From Solea solea (lineage: Eukaryota; Chordata; Actinopteri; Pleuronectiformes; Soleidae): a stretch of DNA of 64,000 nucleotides. The notes beneath the pieces are model-generated. The model searched no databases and was not told the DNA's origin. It saw nothing but the letters and a program-made list of their open reading frames with translations. The number at the start of each line of letters is the position of its first letter. Within the stretch, counting starts at the first letter, position 1. Of the stretch, positions 27,401 through 31,080 are shown one piece after another. Position numbers and translations under genes: made by a program. The stretch lies in assembly GCF_958295425.1 (NCBI RefSeq), contig NC_081151.1, positions 15,906,606-15,970,605 on the forward strand, in the 5' to 3' direction.

Positions 27401-27685
27401 GTCTGACTCCGTCCATTACTCACCACTAACACAAACCTGCTGGGCTCATACACATCGTTTAACGAGCAGACGAACATTGCAAACCAAACAATCTCAATCT
27501 CAATCTCTTCCTTTTGTTTTTGTCTCTTTCTCTCTCTGCAGAAGTGGAGGCCAAAGGGTCCAGCCCTGCAGCACATGGTCAGCGGCCTCTGTCTGGACAG
27601 TCAGGCCCTGACAGGACCTCCTGTTATCTCCCAGTGTCGCCCCCAGATGGCCAGCCAGACCTGGGAGCCACAGATTATCACCTGA
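1198..27685 (+). CDS. galnt16: Polypeptide N-acetylgalactosaminyltransferase 16, 3' part (12 exons)
   Basis: GT27-family enzyme that transfers GalNAc from UDP-GalNAc to Ser/Thr, starting mucin-type O-glycans in the Golgi lumen. The joined exons are 1198-1265, 7118-7183, 8066-8187, 13961-14048, 16742-16826, 17108-17211, 18504-18630, 19451-19543, 21475-21558, 22237-22363, 24355-24471 and 27542-27685. They give 1225 nt in one open frame: 407 residues then TGA. Numbering visible residues from 1, the Mn-binding DSH is 66-68, WGGEN is 172-176, the third Mn ligand His is 200, and a three-unit ricin-type lectin domain runs from about 290 to the end. The choice of paralogue rests on [17 protein letters not shown] in e4 and NHLGQYD in e6, which match T16 better than T14 as I recall them. 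The signal anchor, stem and promoter lie outside the window. No frameshift or stop is seen, so the gene appears functional. In Xenopus the orthologue has been reported to damp Activin/BMP signalling through the type II receptor; the same role here is only inference. Confidence 0.93.
1301..1542. mobile_element. hAT-type MITE (GGTAACACTTTA family)
   Basis: 242-bp element with long terminal inverted repeats: left GGTAACACTTTATATTCACC, and the right end reverse-complements to GGTCACACTTTA followed by the same ATTCACCATTAACT. The interior is also palindromic (AGCATACTGGCCCTTTATTAG against CTAATAAAGGGC). The flanks AAAGTTAA (1293-1300) and AAAGTGAA (1543-1550) match at 7 of 8 bases, consistent with an 8-bp hAT target duplication. 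It lies 35 bp downstream of exon e1. Confidence 0.75.
1543..4754. other. galnt16 intron 1, first part
   Basis: AT-rich intron with no exon seen. It contains a TA microsatellite (2808-2868), a copy of the TAGGGCTG-type element (about 2425-2728), (AC)n at 3512-3537 and short CAG/CTG runs at 3569-3583 and 3641-3657. An open frame across 3337-3786 is built on these simple repeats and is not taken as a gene. Confidence 0.6.
2425..2728 (+). mobile_element. TAGGGCTG-family nonautonomous element, decayed copy
   Basis: It shares the family interior: TTGTCAAACCTGGA, TGTCTTGTTTTGTCCACAAA, TTATATGGAGCAAAGAAACC and CACATTTAAGAAGCTGAAA, ending with a TTGCACCCCTA terminus. Compare the best-preserved copy at 35477-35817. 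The left terminus is lost or diverged. Confidence 0.65.
4755..5349. mobile_element. hAT-type nonautonomous transposon (TAGTGCTGTCA ends)
   Basis: 595 bp. It starts TAGTGCTGTCAGTTTAACGC and ends TTGTTTGACAGCACTA, giving inverted ends with TTAACGCGTTA-type subterminal motifs. Flanks CTTTAAAC (4747-4754) and CTTAAAAC (5350-5357) match at 7 of 8. No transposase frame is seen, so the copy is nonautonomous. Confidence 0.8.
5390..5990 (+). repeat. CCTAACC-bearing interspersed repeat, split by a MITE
   Basis: It shares GCAGATATTCTTCTGAGGAC, TGACTTCCATTCATT, CTAACCTTAA and ATGAGGTTCTGCCTCATTAG with the copy at 8188-8830 and in part with 59160-59345. The copy is interrupted at 5541-5877 by a TTAA-flanked MITE; removing it joins the two halves in register with the 8.4-kb copy. 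I do not know the family name. Confidence 0.7.
5541..5877. mobile_element. TTAA-flanked MITE (AGGAATATTTCAC ends)
   Basis: TTAA at 5541-5544 and 5874-5877 flank inverted ends AGGAATATTTCACCG and CAGTGAAGTATTCCT. A TTAA target duplication is typical of piggyBac-type transposition. The interior contains CCCAGAATG...CATTCTGGG and AAGATGGTGGACAC, which recur in inverse orientation in the element at 19632-20004. Confidence 0.75.
6602..6836 (-). mobile_element. TAGGGCTG-family nonautonomous element
   Basis: It starts TAGGGCTGAAACAATTACTC and carries TTTGCTCCATATAAC (reverse complement of the family's TTATATGGAGCAAA) and ATTCGATTAATCGAGAAAAT near the other end. Orientation is given relative to the copy at 35477-35817. 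Confidence 0.65.
7118..7183 (+). CDS. galnt16: galnt16 exon e2 (catalytic domain)
   Basis: 66 nt. The split first codon gives Pro, followed by [20 protein letters not shown] and then E and a split G. PKV.CLRN..REGL is diagnostic of the GALNT family. The acceptor is CATCCAG and the donor is GTGAGT. A decayed L1-type LINE starts within about 35 nt of the donor. Confidence 0.93.
7218..7920 (+). pseudogene. Decayed L1-type LINE ORF2 fragment
   Basis: Broken reading frames resemble fish L1-clade ORF2 between the endonuclease and reverse transcriptase domains. [12 protein letters not shown] is at about 7255, and ISDHAPL, the SDH motif of the APE-type endonuclease, is at 7410-7429. Further on are FLEENDTG and, near 7750-7850, [15 protein letters not shown] and [13 protein letters not shown]. 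Several frameshifts and stops separate them, and the reverse transcriptase core is absent, so the copy is dead. It sits inside the intron between e2 and e3, in the same sense as galnt16. Confidence 0.75.
8066..8187 (+). CDS. galnt16: galnt16 exon e3 with DSH metal-binding motif
   Basis: 122 nt. It encodes LIRSRVRGA, then [10 protein letters not shown] and [12 protein letters not shown]. The DSH at 8129-8137 is the DxH motif whose Asp and His bind Mn2+ and the UDP diphosphate. The donor is GAG|GTATAT, weaker than the usual GTRAGT, and the intron runs straight into a (CA)n-bearing repeat. Confidence 0.94.
8188..8830 (+). repeat. CCTAACC/(CA)n interspersed repeat after exon e3
   Basis: It begins at the donor of e3 with TATATACACACACACAC and holds several (CA)n runs. 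It also has CTATTCTTCTGAGGACAG, TGACTTCCATTTATT, repeated CCTAACCTTAACC-like blocks, ATGAGGTTCTGCCTCATTGG, and ends with AAGGTCCCCACAACATGAG. It matches the copy at 5390-5990 block by block but with extra internal duplications. An open frame across 8083-8667 runs from exon e3 into this repeat and is an artefact. Confidence 0.65.
8831..13960. other. galnt16 intron between e3 and e4
   Basis: About 5 kb with no exon recognised. There is a diverged direct repeat (about 9805-9960 against 10250-10420), (CA)n at 12836-12853 and 13131-13150, and a TA microsatellite with a palindrome at 13505-13615. Otherwise it is AT-rich and plain. Confidence 0.6.
13505..13615. repeat. (TA)n microsatellite with perfect-looking palindrome
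   Basis: (TA)n at about 13512-13533 is followed by inverted arms around 13542-13566 and 13574-13601. The left arm reads ATATATGTTATGTTGTATAC and the right arm GTATACAACATAACATATAT. The short loop lies around ATACATAAATA. The arms could form a hairpin or cruciform. Confidence 0.8.
13961..14048 (+). CDS. galnt16: galnt16 exon e4 (T16-diagnostic segment)
   Basis: 88 nt after an ACGCAG acceptor. It encodes [13 protein letters not shown] followed by [17 protein letters not shown], ending in a split Gly. This segment is the strongest support for the galnt16 rather than galnt14 assignment, because T14 has a clearly different run here as far as I recall. The donor is G|GTCAGG, with C at +3 as a small departure from consensus. 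Confidence 0.94.
14049..16429. other. galnt16 intron between e4 and e5
   Basis: No exon is seen. A repeat-like segment at about 14825-14950 (CCGTATTTATTGCCAAGTAC, then AACTTGGTG) resembles the 3' tail of a common fish retroposon, but I am not certain of the family. The rest is unremarkable. Confidence 0.5.
16430..16720. mobile_element. TTAA-flanked MITE abutting exon e5
   Basis: TTAA at 16430-16433 and 16717-16720 bracket inverted ends: AGCACCGGTGTGTAACTTC on the left, and a right end that reverse-complements to AGCTGGAGTTTGTAACG. No transposase is present. Its right boundary is 21 nt from exon e5, so its last TTAA lies where the splicing branch point is expected. Confidence 0.65.
16742..16826 (+). 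CDS. galnt16: galnt16 exon e5 (catalytic domain)
   Basis: 85 nt. It encodes [17 protein letters not shown] and then [10 protein letters not shown] with a split Arg. GFDW.L.F.WE is universal in this family and contributes to the substrate-binding region. The acceptor is GTCAG with a short pyrimidine tract; the right end of a TTAA-flanked MITE stops only 21 nt upstream. Confidence 0.94.
17108..17211 (+). CDS. galnt16: galnt16 exon e6 with WGGEN motif
   Basis: 104 nt. It encodes [20 protein letters not shown], then [14 protein letters not shown] and a split Glu. The Trp of the WGGEN segment lies on the flexible catalytic loop and the Glu is essential in studied family members; all key residues are intact. 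Donor G|GTGAGC. Confidence 0.95.
17329..17525. repeat. Half MITE joined to a SINE tail
   Basis: 17330-17430 (TGGCCTGTTTCCACCGGCTC, then two GTACCA..GTACTTTTTTTAG units) resembles one arm of the MITE family at 27944-28320. From about 17431 it changes abruptly to GGACTGACGAACTATCCAGG and GCACAGCGCCCCCCACGACC, the same tail as the SINE-like repeat at 55336-55603. Confidence 0.6.
17526..18426. other. galnt16 intron between e6 and e7
   Basis: Plain AT-rich intron with no exon seen. Its last 80 nt before e7 are the (TG)n tract listed separately. Confidence 0.6.
18427..18492. repeat. (TG)33 at the acceptor of exon e7
   Basis: Uninterrupted TG for 66 bp, followed by TTGTCCTGCAG and the exon at 18504. 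In RNA this is a (UG)33 tract in the place of the polypyrimidine tract. No A occurs from 18420 to 18501. (UG)n binds TDP-43 and CELF proteins in other vertebrate genes; an effect here is inferred only. Confidence 0.97.
18504..18630 (+). CDS. galnt16: galnt16 exon e7 with Mn-binding His
   Basis: 127 nt. It encodes [20 protein letters not shown], then [20 protein letters not shown] and IR split. The His of GHVFR is the third metal ligand of the family. The acceptor CTGCAG is preceded by a (TG)33 repeat and no adenine occurs between 18420 and the acceptor AG. Donor AG|GTGAGT is strong. Confidence 0.95.
18631..19450. other. galnt16 intron between e7 and e8
   Basis: No exon is seen. 18930-19165 looks like a diverged minus-strand copy of the TAGGGCTG-family element (AACACTAATCAACATTTTGC, then GGACATTTTATAAAT). 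Confidence 0.45.
19451..19543 (+). CDS. galnt16: galnt16 exon e8 (end of catalytic domain)
   Basis: 93 nt. It encodes [20 protein letters not shown] and then [10 protein letters not shown] with a split Ser. [12 protein letters not shown] is conserved in all GALNTs. The donor AG|GTTTGT is nonconsensus at +3. A palindromic MITE and its satellite lie in the following intron. Confidence 0.94.
19632..20004. mobile_element. MITE with ~110-bp terminal inverted repeats
   Basis: The left arm at about 19632-19745 runs from ATTTGCATTTAGCTTTGTAT to the GAAATATCTTCATTC region. The right arm at about 19895-20004 is its near-complete reverse complement (GAATGAAGATATTTCTC, then GCACAATTTTTCAAAAATAC and GCAAAGCTAAATGCAAAT). 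The core contains CCCAGAATGTAAACAGTGTC and CGCCATCTTTGCTAAC, shared in inverse orientation with the element at 5541-5877. The right end is amplified into the adjacent satellite. Confidence 0.85.
19957..21132. repeat. 49-bp satellite array, about 24 copies
   Basis: Head-to-tail copies of a 49-bp unit running TTTTTCAAAAATACTAGCCC, TATTCTAGTAATGCAAAGCT, AAATGCAAA. Copies differ by few bases (GCAAAT or GCACAT, TCAAAA or TCATAA, and an occasional extra A). About 1176 bp in total. The unit equals the terminal part of the inverted repeat of the adjoining MITE. There are no spacers between units, so this is not a CRISPR array. Confidence 0.97.
21475..21558 (+). CDS. galnt16: galnt16 exon e9 (catalytic-lectin linker)
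   Basis: 84 nt. It encodes [20 protein letters not shown] and ENIYPEL with a split Arg. The L.C..F.WY..N.YPEL run ends the catalytic domain and begins the linker to the lectin domain. Acceptor CATGCAG, donor AG|GTAACG. Confidence 0.94.
22237..22363 (+). CDS. galnt16: galnt16 exon e10 (lectin alpha repeat)
   Basis: 127 nt. It encodes [20 protein letters not shown] and a run ending GNRPQSQ, which joins KW of e11 to form QKW. This is the first ricin-type unit (CLES ... C ... QKW). The alpha Asp (CLD) used for GalNAc binding in several family members is Glu here, as I recall it also is in mammalian T16. Donor CAG|GTCAGA; the boundary is in phase 0. Confidence 0.9.
22392..22952 (-). mobile_element. 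tRNA-headed SINE-like element, interrupted by a hAT MITE
   Basis: Read on the minus strand, it starts near 22952 with a box A-like TGGTGAAGTGGCTAG (22928-22942) and a box B-like GGTTCGGATCC (22888-22898). Next comes CCACAGTCCAAAGGACA, then the body TCTAAATTGACC with ATAGGTGTGAGTGT, and a tail AAGCGGTAAAAGATGGCTGG. The same body is on the plus strand at 55336-55603. A hAT MITE has landed inside at 22500-22786. Confidence 0.75.
22500..22786. mobile_element. hAT MITE with exact 8-bp target duplication
   Basis: 287 bp from CAGGGTTCTCAATC to GGAGACCTCTG. The ends are inverted (CAGGGTTCTC against CAGAGGTCTC). The flanks 22492-22499 and 22787-22794 are both ATTTAGAG. GC-rich GGGGGCC and GGCCCGCGG lie near the termini. 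Confidence 0.88.
22953..24354. other. galnt16 intron between e10 and e11
   Basis: No exon other than e11 is seen. The SINE head at 23830-23975 is listed separately. Confidence 0.6.
23830..23975 (+). mobile_element. tRNA-derived SINE head
   Basis: Box A-like TGGCTCAGTGGTAG (23841-23854) and box B-like GGTTCAATTCC (23885-23895) are 31 nt apart. They are followed by GTCCTTGAGCAAAGACACTT, a segment common in fish SINEs. The acceptor-stem pairing of a true tRNA is missing, so it is not a tRNA gene. Confidence 0.7.
24355..24471 (+). CDS. galnt16: galnt16 exon e11 (lectin beta repeat)
   Basis: 117 nt, phase 0 at both ends. It encodes [20 protein letters not shown], then [19 protein letters not shown]. 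The second CL ... C unit closes as QKW with e12. Acceptor TTTTGCAG, donor CAG|GTAAGA, both strong. Confidence 0.93.
24525..24800. repeat. Interspersed repeat with LINE/SINE-tail look
   Basis: It contains AACTTTATTTGTAAAGCACT, AAAGTGCTGTAAT and an A-rich stretch, then ATACTGGGTCGAAAGCCAAA. The first block resembles a widespread fish retroposon tail. Boundaries and family are uncertain. Confidence 0.45.
25895..26208. mobile_element. hAT-type MITE with long inverted repeats
   Basis: 314 bp. The left end is GGTAACACTTTAAAATAAGG then GTCCCTTAGTTAATG. The right end reverse-complements to GGTAACACTTTACAATAAGG then GTCCCTTAATTAACG. Flanks GGATAATT (25887-25894) and GCATAATT (26209-26216) match at 7 of 8. 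Its terminal GGTAACACTTTA is shared with the element at 1301-1542. Confidence 0.85.
26764..26949 (-). pseudogene. LINE reverse transcriptase fragment
   Basis: The minus-strand frame contains [11 protein letters not shown], a hallmark of non-LTR reverse transcriptases, and further on IIDDTNIY, a decayed form of the YADD catalytic box with the spacing shortened. Nothing else of the LINE is recognisable. It is a dead scrap in the galnt16 last intron. Confidence 0.8.
27542..27685 (+). CDS. galnt16: galnt16 terminal coding exon e12 (lectin gamma repeat, stop)
   Basis: 144 nt including TGA at 27683-27685. It encodes [20 protein letters not shown], then a run ending [11 protein letters not shown]. 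The third unit has CLD and QTW intact, so of the three lectin units this one keeps the classic GalNAc-site signature. The exon is preceded by a long pyrimidine tract (27500-27540). Confidence 0.93.
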   Translation, partial: KWRPKGPALQHMVSGLCLDSQALTGPPVISQCRPQMASQTWEPQIIT

Positions 27686-27943
27686 GCCACATGATAGCTG
27701 ATGTAGCGGAGGGAGAGAGGGAGGGAGGGGGGTGGGGGGGGGCAGATTCTGGACCCAGCCTTGAGAAGGACTCAGGGGATCCCGCACACCGTCTCTCATC
27801 TTGTTGAGGGTGTGAACGGACTGAGAACTGTACTTTTGTGACGTCCCGCTCACGTCACACGGCCACTTTTAAAAGGCCTTGCAGAGCCTTTTTGTTTCCC
27901 ATCTGTACAGAGCTTCATCCTGCAGCTCCTGTGTGTAATCTAA

Positions 27944-28320
27944 TGGCACTTTTCCATTATGCAGTTATAGCCCCTACTTGGCTCTACTCAGCCTGGGTAT
28001 CAGACACTTCATAGTACCTCCTCAACGTGGGTGGGATCGTCATAGCGCGGCTGTGCGAACCTGCCGCGACGTCGTTTTTATACGCGGTTTATTGTTGGGT
28101 TTCTTGTGTCGGACGCTGCGCTCGTCCAGCGACGACACTCTCCTGTGCGGTCTGTTGACGTCACATTATAGTGTTGGCTCAGCTCACCTGGAACCTCGCC
28201 AGAGCAGGTACTCAAAGAAGCACCAGGTTCCAGGTACTACTGCGAATAGCAAAAGCAAAAGAAATTAGTAGAGTCGAGCCGAGCTGAGCCATGCTAGAAC
28301 TACATAATGGAAAAGCCCCA
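27944..28320. mobile_element. Harbinger-like MITE in the galnt16 3' UTR
   Basis: 377 bp flanked by TAA (27941-27943 and 28321-28323). The left end is TGGCACTTTTCCATTATGCA; the right end reverse-complements to TGGGGCTTTTCCATTATGTA. The interior keeps GGCTCTACTC against GAGTCGAGCC. A 3-bp TAA duplication is typical of PIF/Harbinger elements. Confidence 0.78.
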
Positions 28321-28404
28321 TAAAAATGCCCTATTCAGACCTGGTACTAACACCTCGTAGAGCTGGGTATCAAACTTATTTACTTTATTGGTATTGACCG
28401 AACG

Positions 28405-28510
28405 TTTGGCTTGTGTGTGTGTGTGTACCTGGTATTCCTTATGTTGTGGGGACCTAAATCTGTCTACACAGTCCCATTATGGGGACTTGTCTTCAAAGGT
28501 TATTATAGTT
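28405..28510. repeat. GT-rich interspersed repeat fragment
   Basis: (GT)n at 28412-28425 followed by ACCTGGTATTCCTTATGTTG, GGGGACCTAAATC and GGGGACTTGTC. The end of the repeat at 8188-8830 carries the same words in reverse complement. Confidence 0.6.
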
Positions 28511-29741
28511 AAGGAAAACTGAAATAACGAAAACTAAAATTGAAAAAACATTTAAGGTTCTGAATCTGCAAGAATACAATCCATCCTCAGGACAGATTAG
28601 ACTCCGCCTCTTCAGCGGACGTCGTCTGATCCGCAGCTGTAAGGTCAGACTCGTCTTAGACGAGGGCTGAACAATTAATCACCATTTTATTGAAACCTTT
28701 GAAAATCAACAAAAAAAAAAGCCAAAATATCATGTTCGATAAATTATTGTCTTCATCTATACACATTTATTTCTACACAGATCTATCACAGTAATCCTTT
28801 TAAACATGTTTTTCAAATGATAATGAGAATAATTGTGTAAAAATGACCATTCCCTCTTATATCGCAATCCTAATTCCTTTCAATATTTATTCAAAATTGT
28901 TCAGTCCTATCTCAAACACAAATGTATTCTTGCAAATGTTCATGACGTCACTTTGTATGTTAATTAAAAGTGTATGTATTCTTGTGGTTTGCTGTGTTGA
29001 GGCCAACATGGAGGTAAGAGTATATTGAATAGCCAGCAGGGGGCGACTCCGCTGGTTGAATGGAAGTCTATGTGGATATTGATCTTCTCCCTCTCCTTGA
29101 TTTATTGCATCAGAAAACATTTTCCTGTGGAGTTAATGGTCTTAAACTTTAGTTTCAGCTCGTGTTTAACAGAAAATCATGTCAATTCTCCTCCCATTTA
29201 GAGGAAAATAGGTAAGTATGGCACATATGAGTGGACGCCAGTGTGATTGACAGCTGGGATCATCCAATGGGAGTCTTGTTTGGATGGACGTTAGTACCAG
29301 GTCTGACAAAGTCCTGAGCTTGTACCTGAAAAACTGTTGCACATCTCACTTTTTCATTTCCTGTGTCTATGGTGGGTTTGACTGTTTGCTTTAAATATGG
29401 GAGCTGTGTGGATGAGTGCGTACTGTCCTGTAGCACCTGACGCAACTGACCGGCTCTGGACGGTCACCGCTTGTCTTGTTGCCCGTATCGTCGTCGTACG
29501 TCGAGGCAGGTTGAGTGTGTGGACCGGAGCAGCTTTATGTTTCTGTACAGCCAACTCCAATCCTTTTGCTTTTGAAAGCACCGTGCGAGGCCCTGTCGCG
29601 AACATTATTTATTGTTTTGCATGGTCTGACCCAAAGAATGTGTTTCTTTCTTCTGTCTCTCTACAAAGTTTTGTGTAAATATTTGAAGGAGACAGAAAAC
29701 AGCTTGGTTTTTGTGTAAAGTGCCCTCTATGTTGTTTGAAA

Positions 29742-29747
29742 AATAAA
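29742..29747 (+). terminator. galnt16: Candidate polyadenylation signal of galnt16
   Basis: AATAAA followed by a GT-rich stretch (GTTGGTGTAATGTGTTTGG at about 29768-29786) within 30-40 nt, the usual layout of a vertebrate cleavage site. Earlier use of another signal cannot be excluded. Confidence 0.5.
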
Positions 29748-29819
29748 ATGGTGGTAACAGAGAAACTGTTGGTGTAATGTGTTTGGATTTGCAGCAAGGA
29801 GTTCATTCTCCAGTTATCT

Positions 29820-30137
29820 CATAAATTAATTACCAGCTATTCTGATCATTGATGAATTGGTTTGAGTGTATGTGTTGTTGTTTTTTTTTTTAATAATTAA
29901 AACAACTTCTCTGGTTTTTCAGCTTCTTAAATTGGGATTTTCATGTTTCTCTGCTCCATATATCAAAAGCATCATTAATATTGAAAAATGTTTGGTTTGT
30001 GGACAAAATAAGACATCTGAAAATGTCCAGGATTGGAAACTCTGATCGACATTTTGTTTCCCAAACAAGTACGAAATTAATCAATTAAATAATCAACAAA
30101 ACAATCAATGATGAAATAAATCTCGAGTTGCAGCCCT
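29820..30137 (-). mobile_element. TAGGGCTG-family nonautonomous element
   Basis: It contains TTTTTCAGCTTCTTAAATTG, CTCTGCTCCATATATC and GTTTGTGGACAAAATAAGAC, and ends GAGTTGCAGCCCTTTA. All are reverse complements of the family interior and terminus. It runs straight into the microsatellite at 30138. Confidence 0.7.
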
Positions 30138-30550
30138 TTACATATATGTGTATATACATACATATATGTGTATATATATACACACACACATATATGTACG
30201 TATATATACATATACGTACATATATACACATATACACACATATATACATATATATGTATATATACATACATATGTGTATATATGTATGTATATATACATA
30301 CATATGTGTATATATATACACATATACACACATATATACATATATGTGTATATATGTATATATACATACATGTATGTGTATATATGTATATATACATACA
30401 TATGTACGTATATATATATATATATACATATATGTACATAACTAGAAAAACGTTTGACCAGGGAACTGCAAGAATGTCCAAACAAATAAAAATGAAGAAA
30501 ACTATTTTGACAAAGAAAGAAAAACATCTATATATATATATATATACATA

Positions 30551-30601
<51 letters not shown>

Positions 30602-30602
30602 G

Positions 30603-30636
<34 letters not shown>

Positions 30637-30689
30637 TGTTTGTGTATGTATATATATATATATACATACATATGTATATATATATACAC

Positions 30690-30721
<32 letters not shown>

Positions 30722-30727
30722 GTACAT
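30138..30727. repeat. TA/CATA microsatellite cluster
   Basis: Nearly continuous alternating TA with TACATA, CACACA and GTATA variants, broken only by one unique 100-bp segment at 30431-30530. All long open frames across it, on both strands, encode Tyr/Ile/His/Thr/Val runs and are artefacts of the repeat. Confidence 0.95.
30431..30530. repeat. Direct repeat, copy 1
   Basis: It begins at TATGTACATAACTAGAAAAA and contains CGTTTGACCAGGGAACTGCA and AAAGAAAGAAAAACATCTAT. The second copy lies 288 bp downstream at 30719-30814. Copy 1 has four extra bases near 30481-30485. Confidence 0.92.
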
Positions 30728-30814
30728 AACTAGAAAAACGTTTGACCAGGGAACTGCAAGAATGTCCAAAATAAAAATGAAGAAAACTATTTTGACAAAG
30801 AAAGAAAAACATCT
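30719..30814. repeat. Direct repeat, copy 2
   Basis: Near-identical to 30431-30530 except for a 4-bp difference. In copy 2 the sequence continues into unique DNA (TTTGGCAACAAAAGTGC), while copy 1 continues into (TA)n, so copy 2 is probably the original locus. Confidence 0.92.
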
Positions 30815-30882
30815 ATTTGGCAACAAAAGTGCATTTGTGACACAGTGGTCTTTGTCATTGTCTTGGTTCAGTAACCGTAACC

Positions 30883-31080
30883 ATGGTTACTGTTGCAAAG
30901 AGACTGAACCTCATATGTTTGTCAAGTCTTGGCAGAAAGGACTTGAAGGCAAATGTCTCCTCTGTGCTTGCAGCTTTAATTTGTCTTCTTTTCCTTCAAT
31001 ATTACCTCCACATCTGGTTCGACTTTGAATGGCCAACAGACTCTTTGCATATTTCCCTGAGCCCTGATATCATCCCGTAA
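30883..31080 (+). other. Short ORF with a membrane-like segment, unknown
   Basis: 65 codons with ATG in a favourable context (ACCATGG) and TAA at 31078-31080. It is mixed in composition, unlike the repeats beside it. Residues 27-46 (VSSVLAALICLLFLQYYLHI at about 30958-31017) are hydrophobic enough for one membrane helix, preceded by basic residues (GRKDLKA). I do not recognise it. It may be a chance frame, a fossil first exon of a type II membrane protein, or part of an unknown repeat. No promoter or splice site supports it: the frame simply stops. Confidence 0.25.

Larger units (their letters stand above)
24801..27541. other. galnt16 last intron
   Basis: AT-rich intron with no exon before e12. 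It holds a hAT MITE (25895-26208), a TA-rich run (26310-26372), a minus-strand reverse transcriptase scrap (26764-26949) and (TA)n near 27190-27205. Confidence 0.6.
27686..29747 (+). other. galnt16: Probable galnt16 3' UTR
   Basis: The sequence from the stop codon to the first good polyadenylation signal contains no recognised coding exon. It includes a G-rich run near 27720-27745, a Harbinger-like MITE (27944-28320) and a GT-repeat fragment near 28410-28510. The GC-rich stretch 29397-29680 is open in one frame, but its codons resemble nothing known to me and I take it as untranslated. The 3' end is inferred and not observed. Confidence 0.5.

Noticed and set aside
29397..29718. 93- and 67-codon frames near the galnt16 3' end
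   Set aside because: No motif, no good start context, and they overlap each other in different frames within the probable 3' UTR.
30077..30826. Long frames of up to 249 codons through the TA/CATA cluster
   Set aside because: Tyr/Ile/His/Thr/Val-only composition on both strands and in several frames shows they are microsatellite artefacts.
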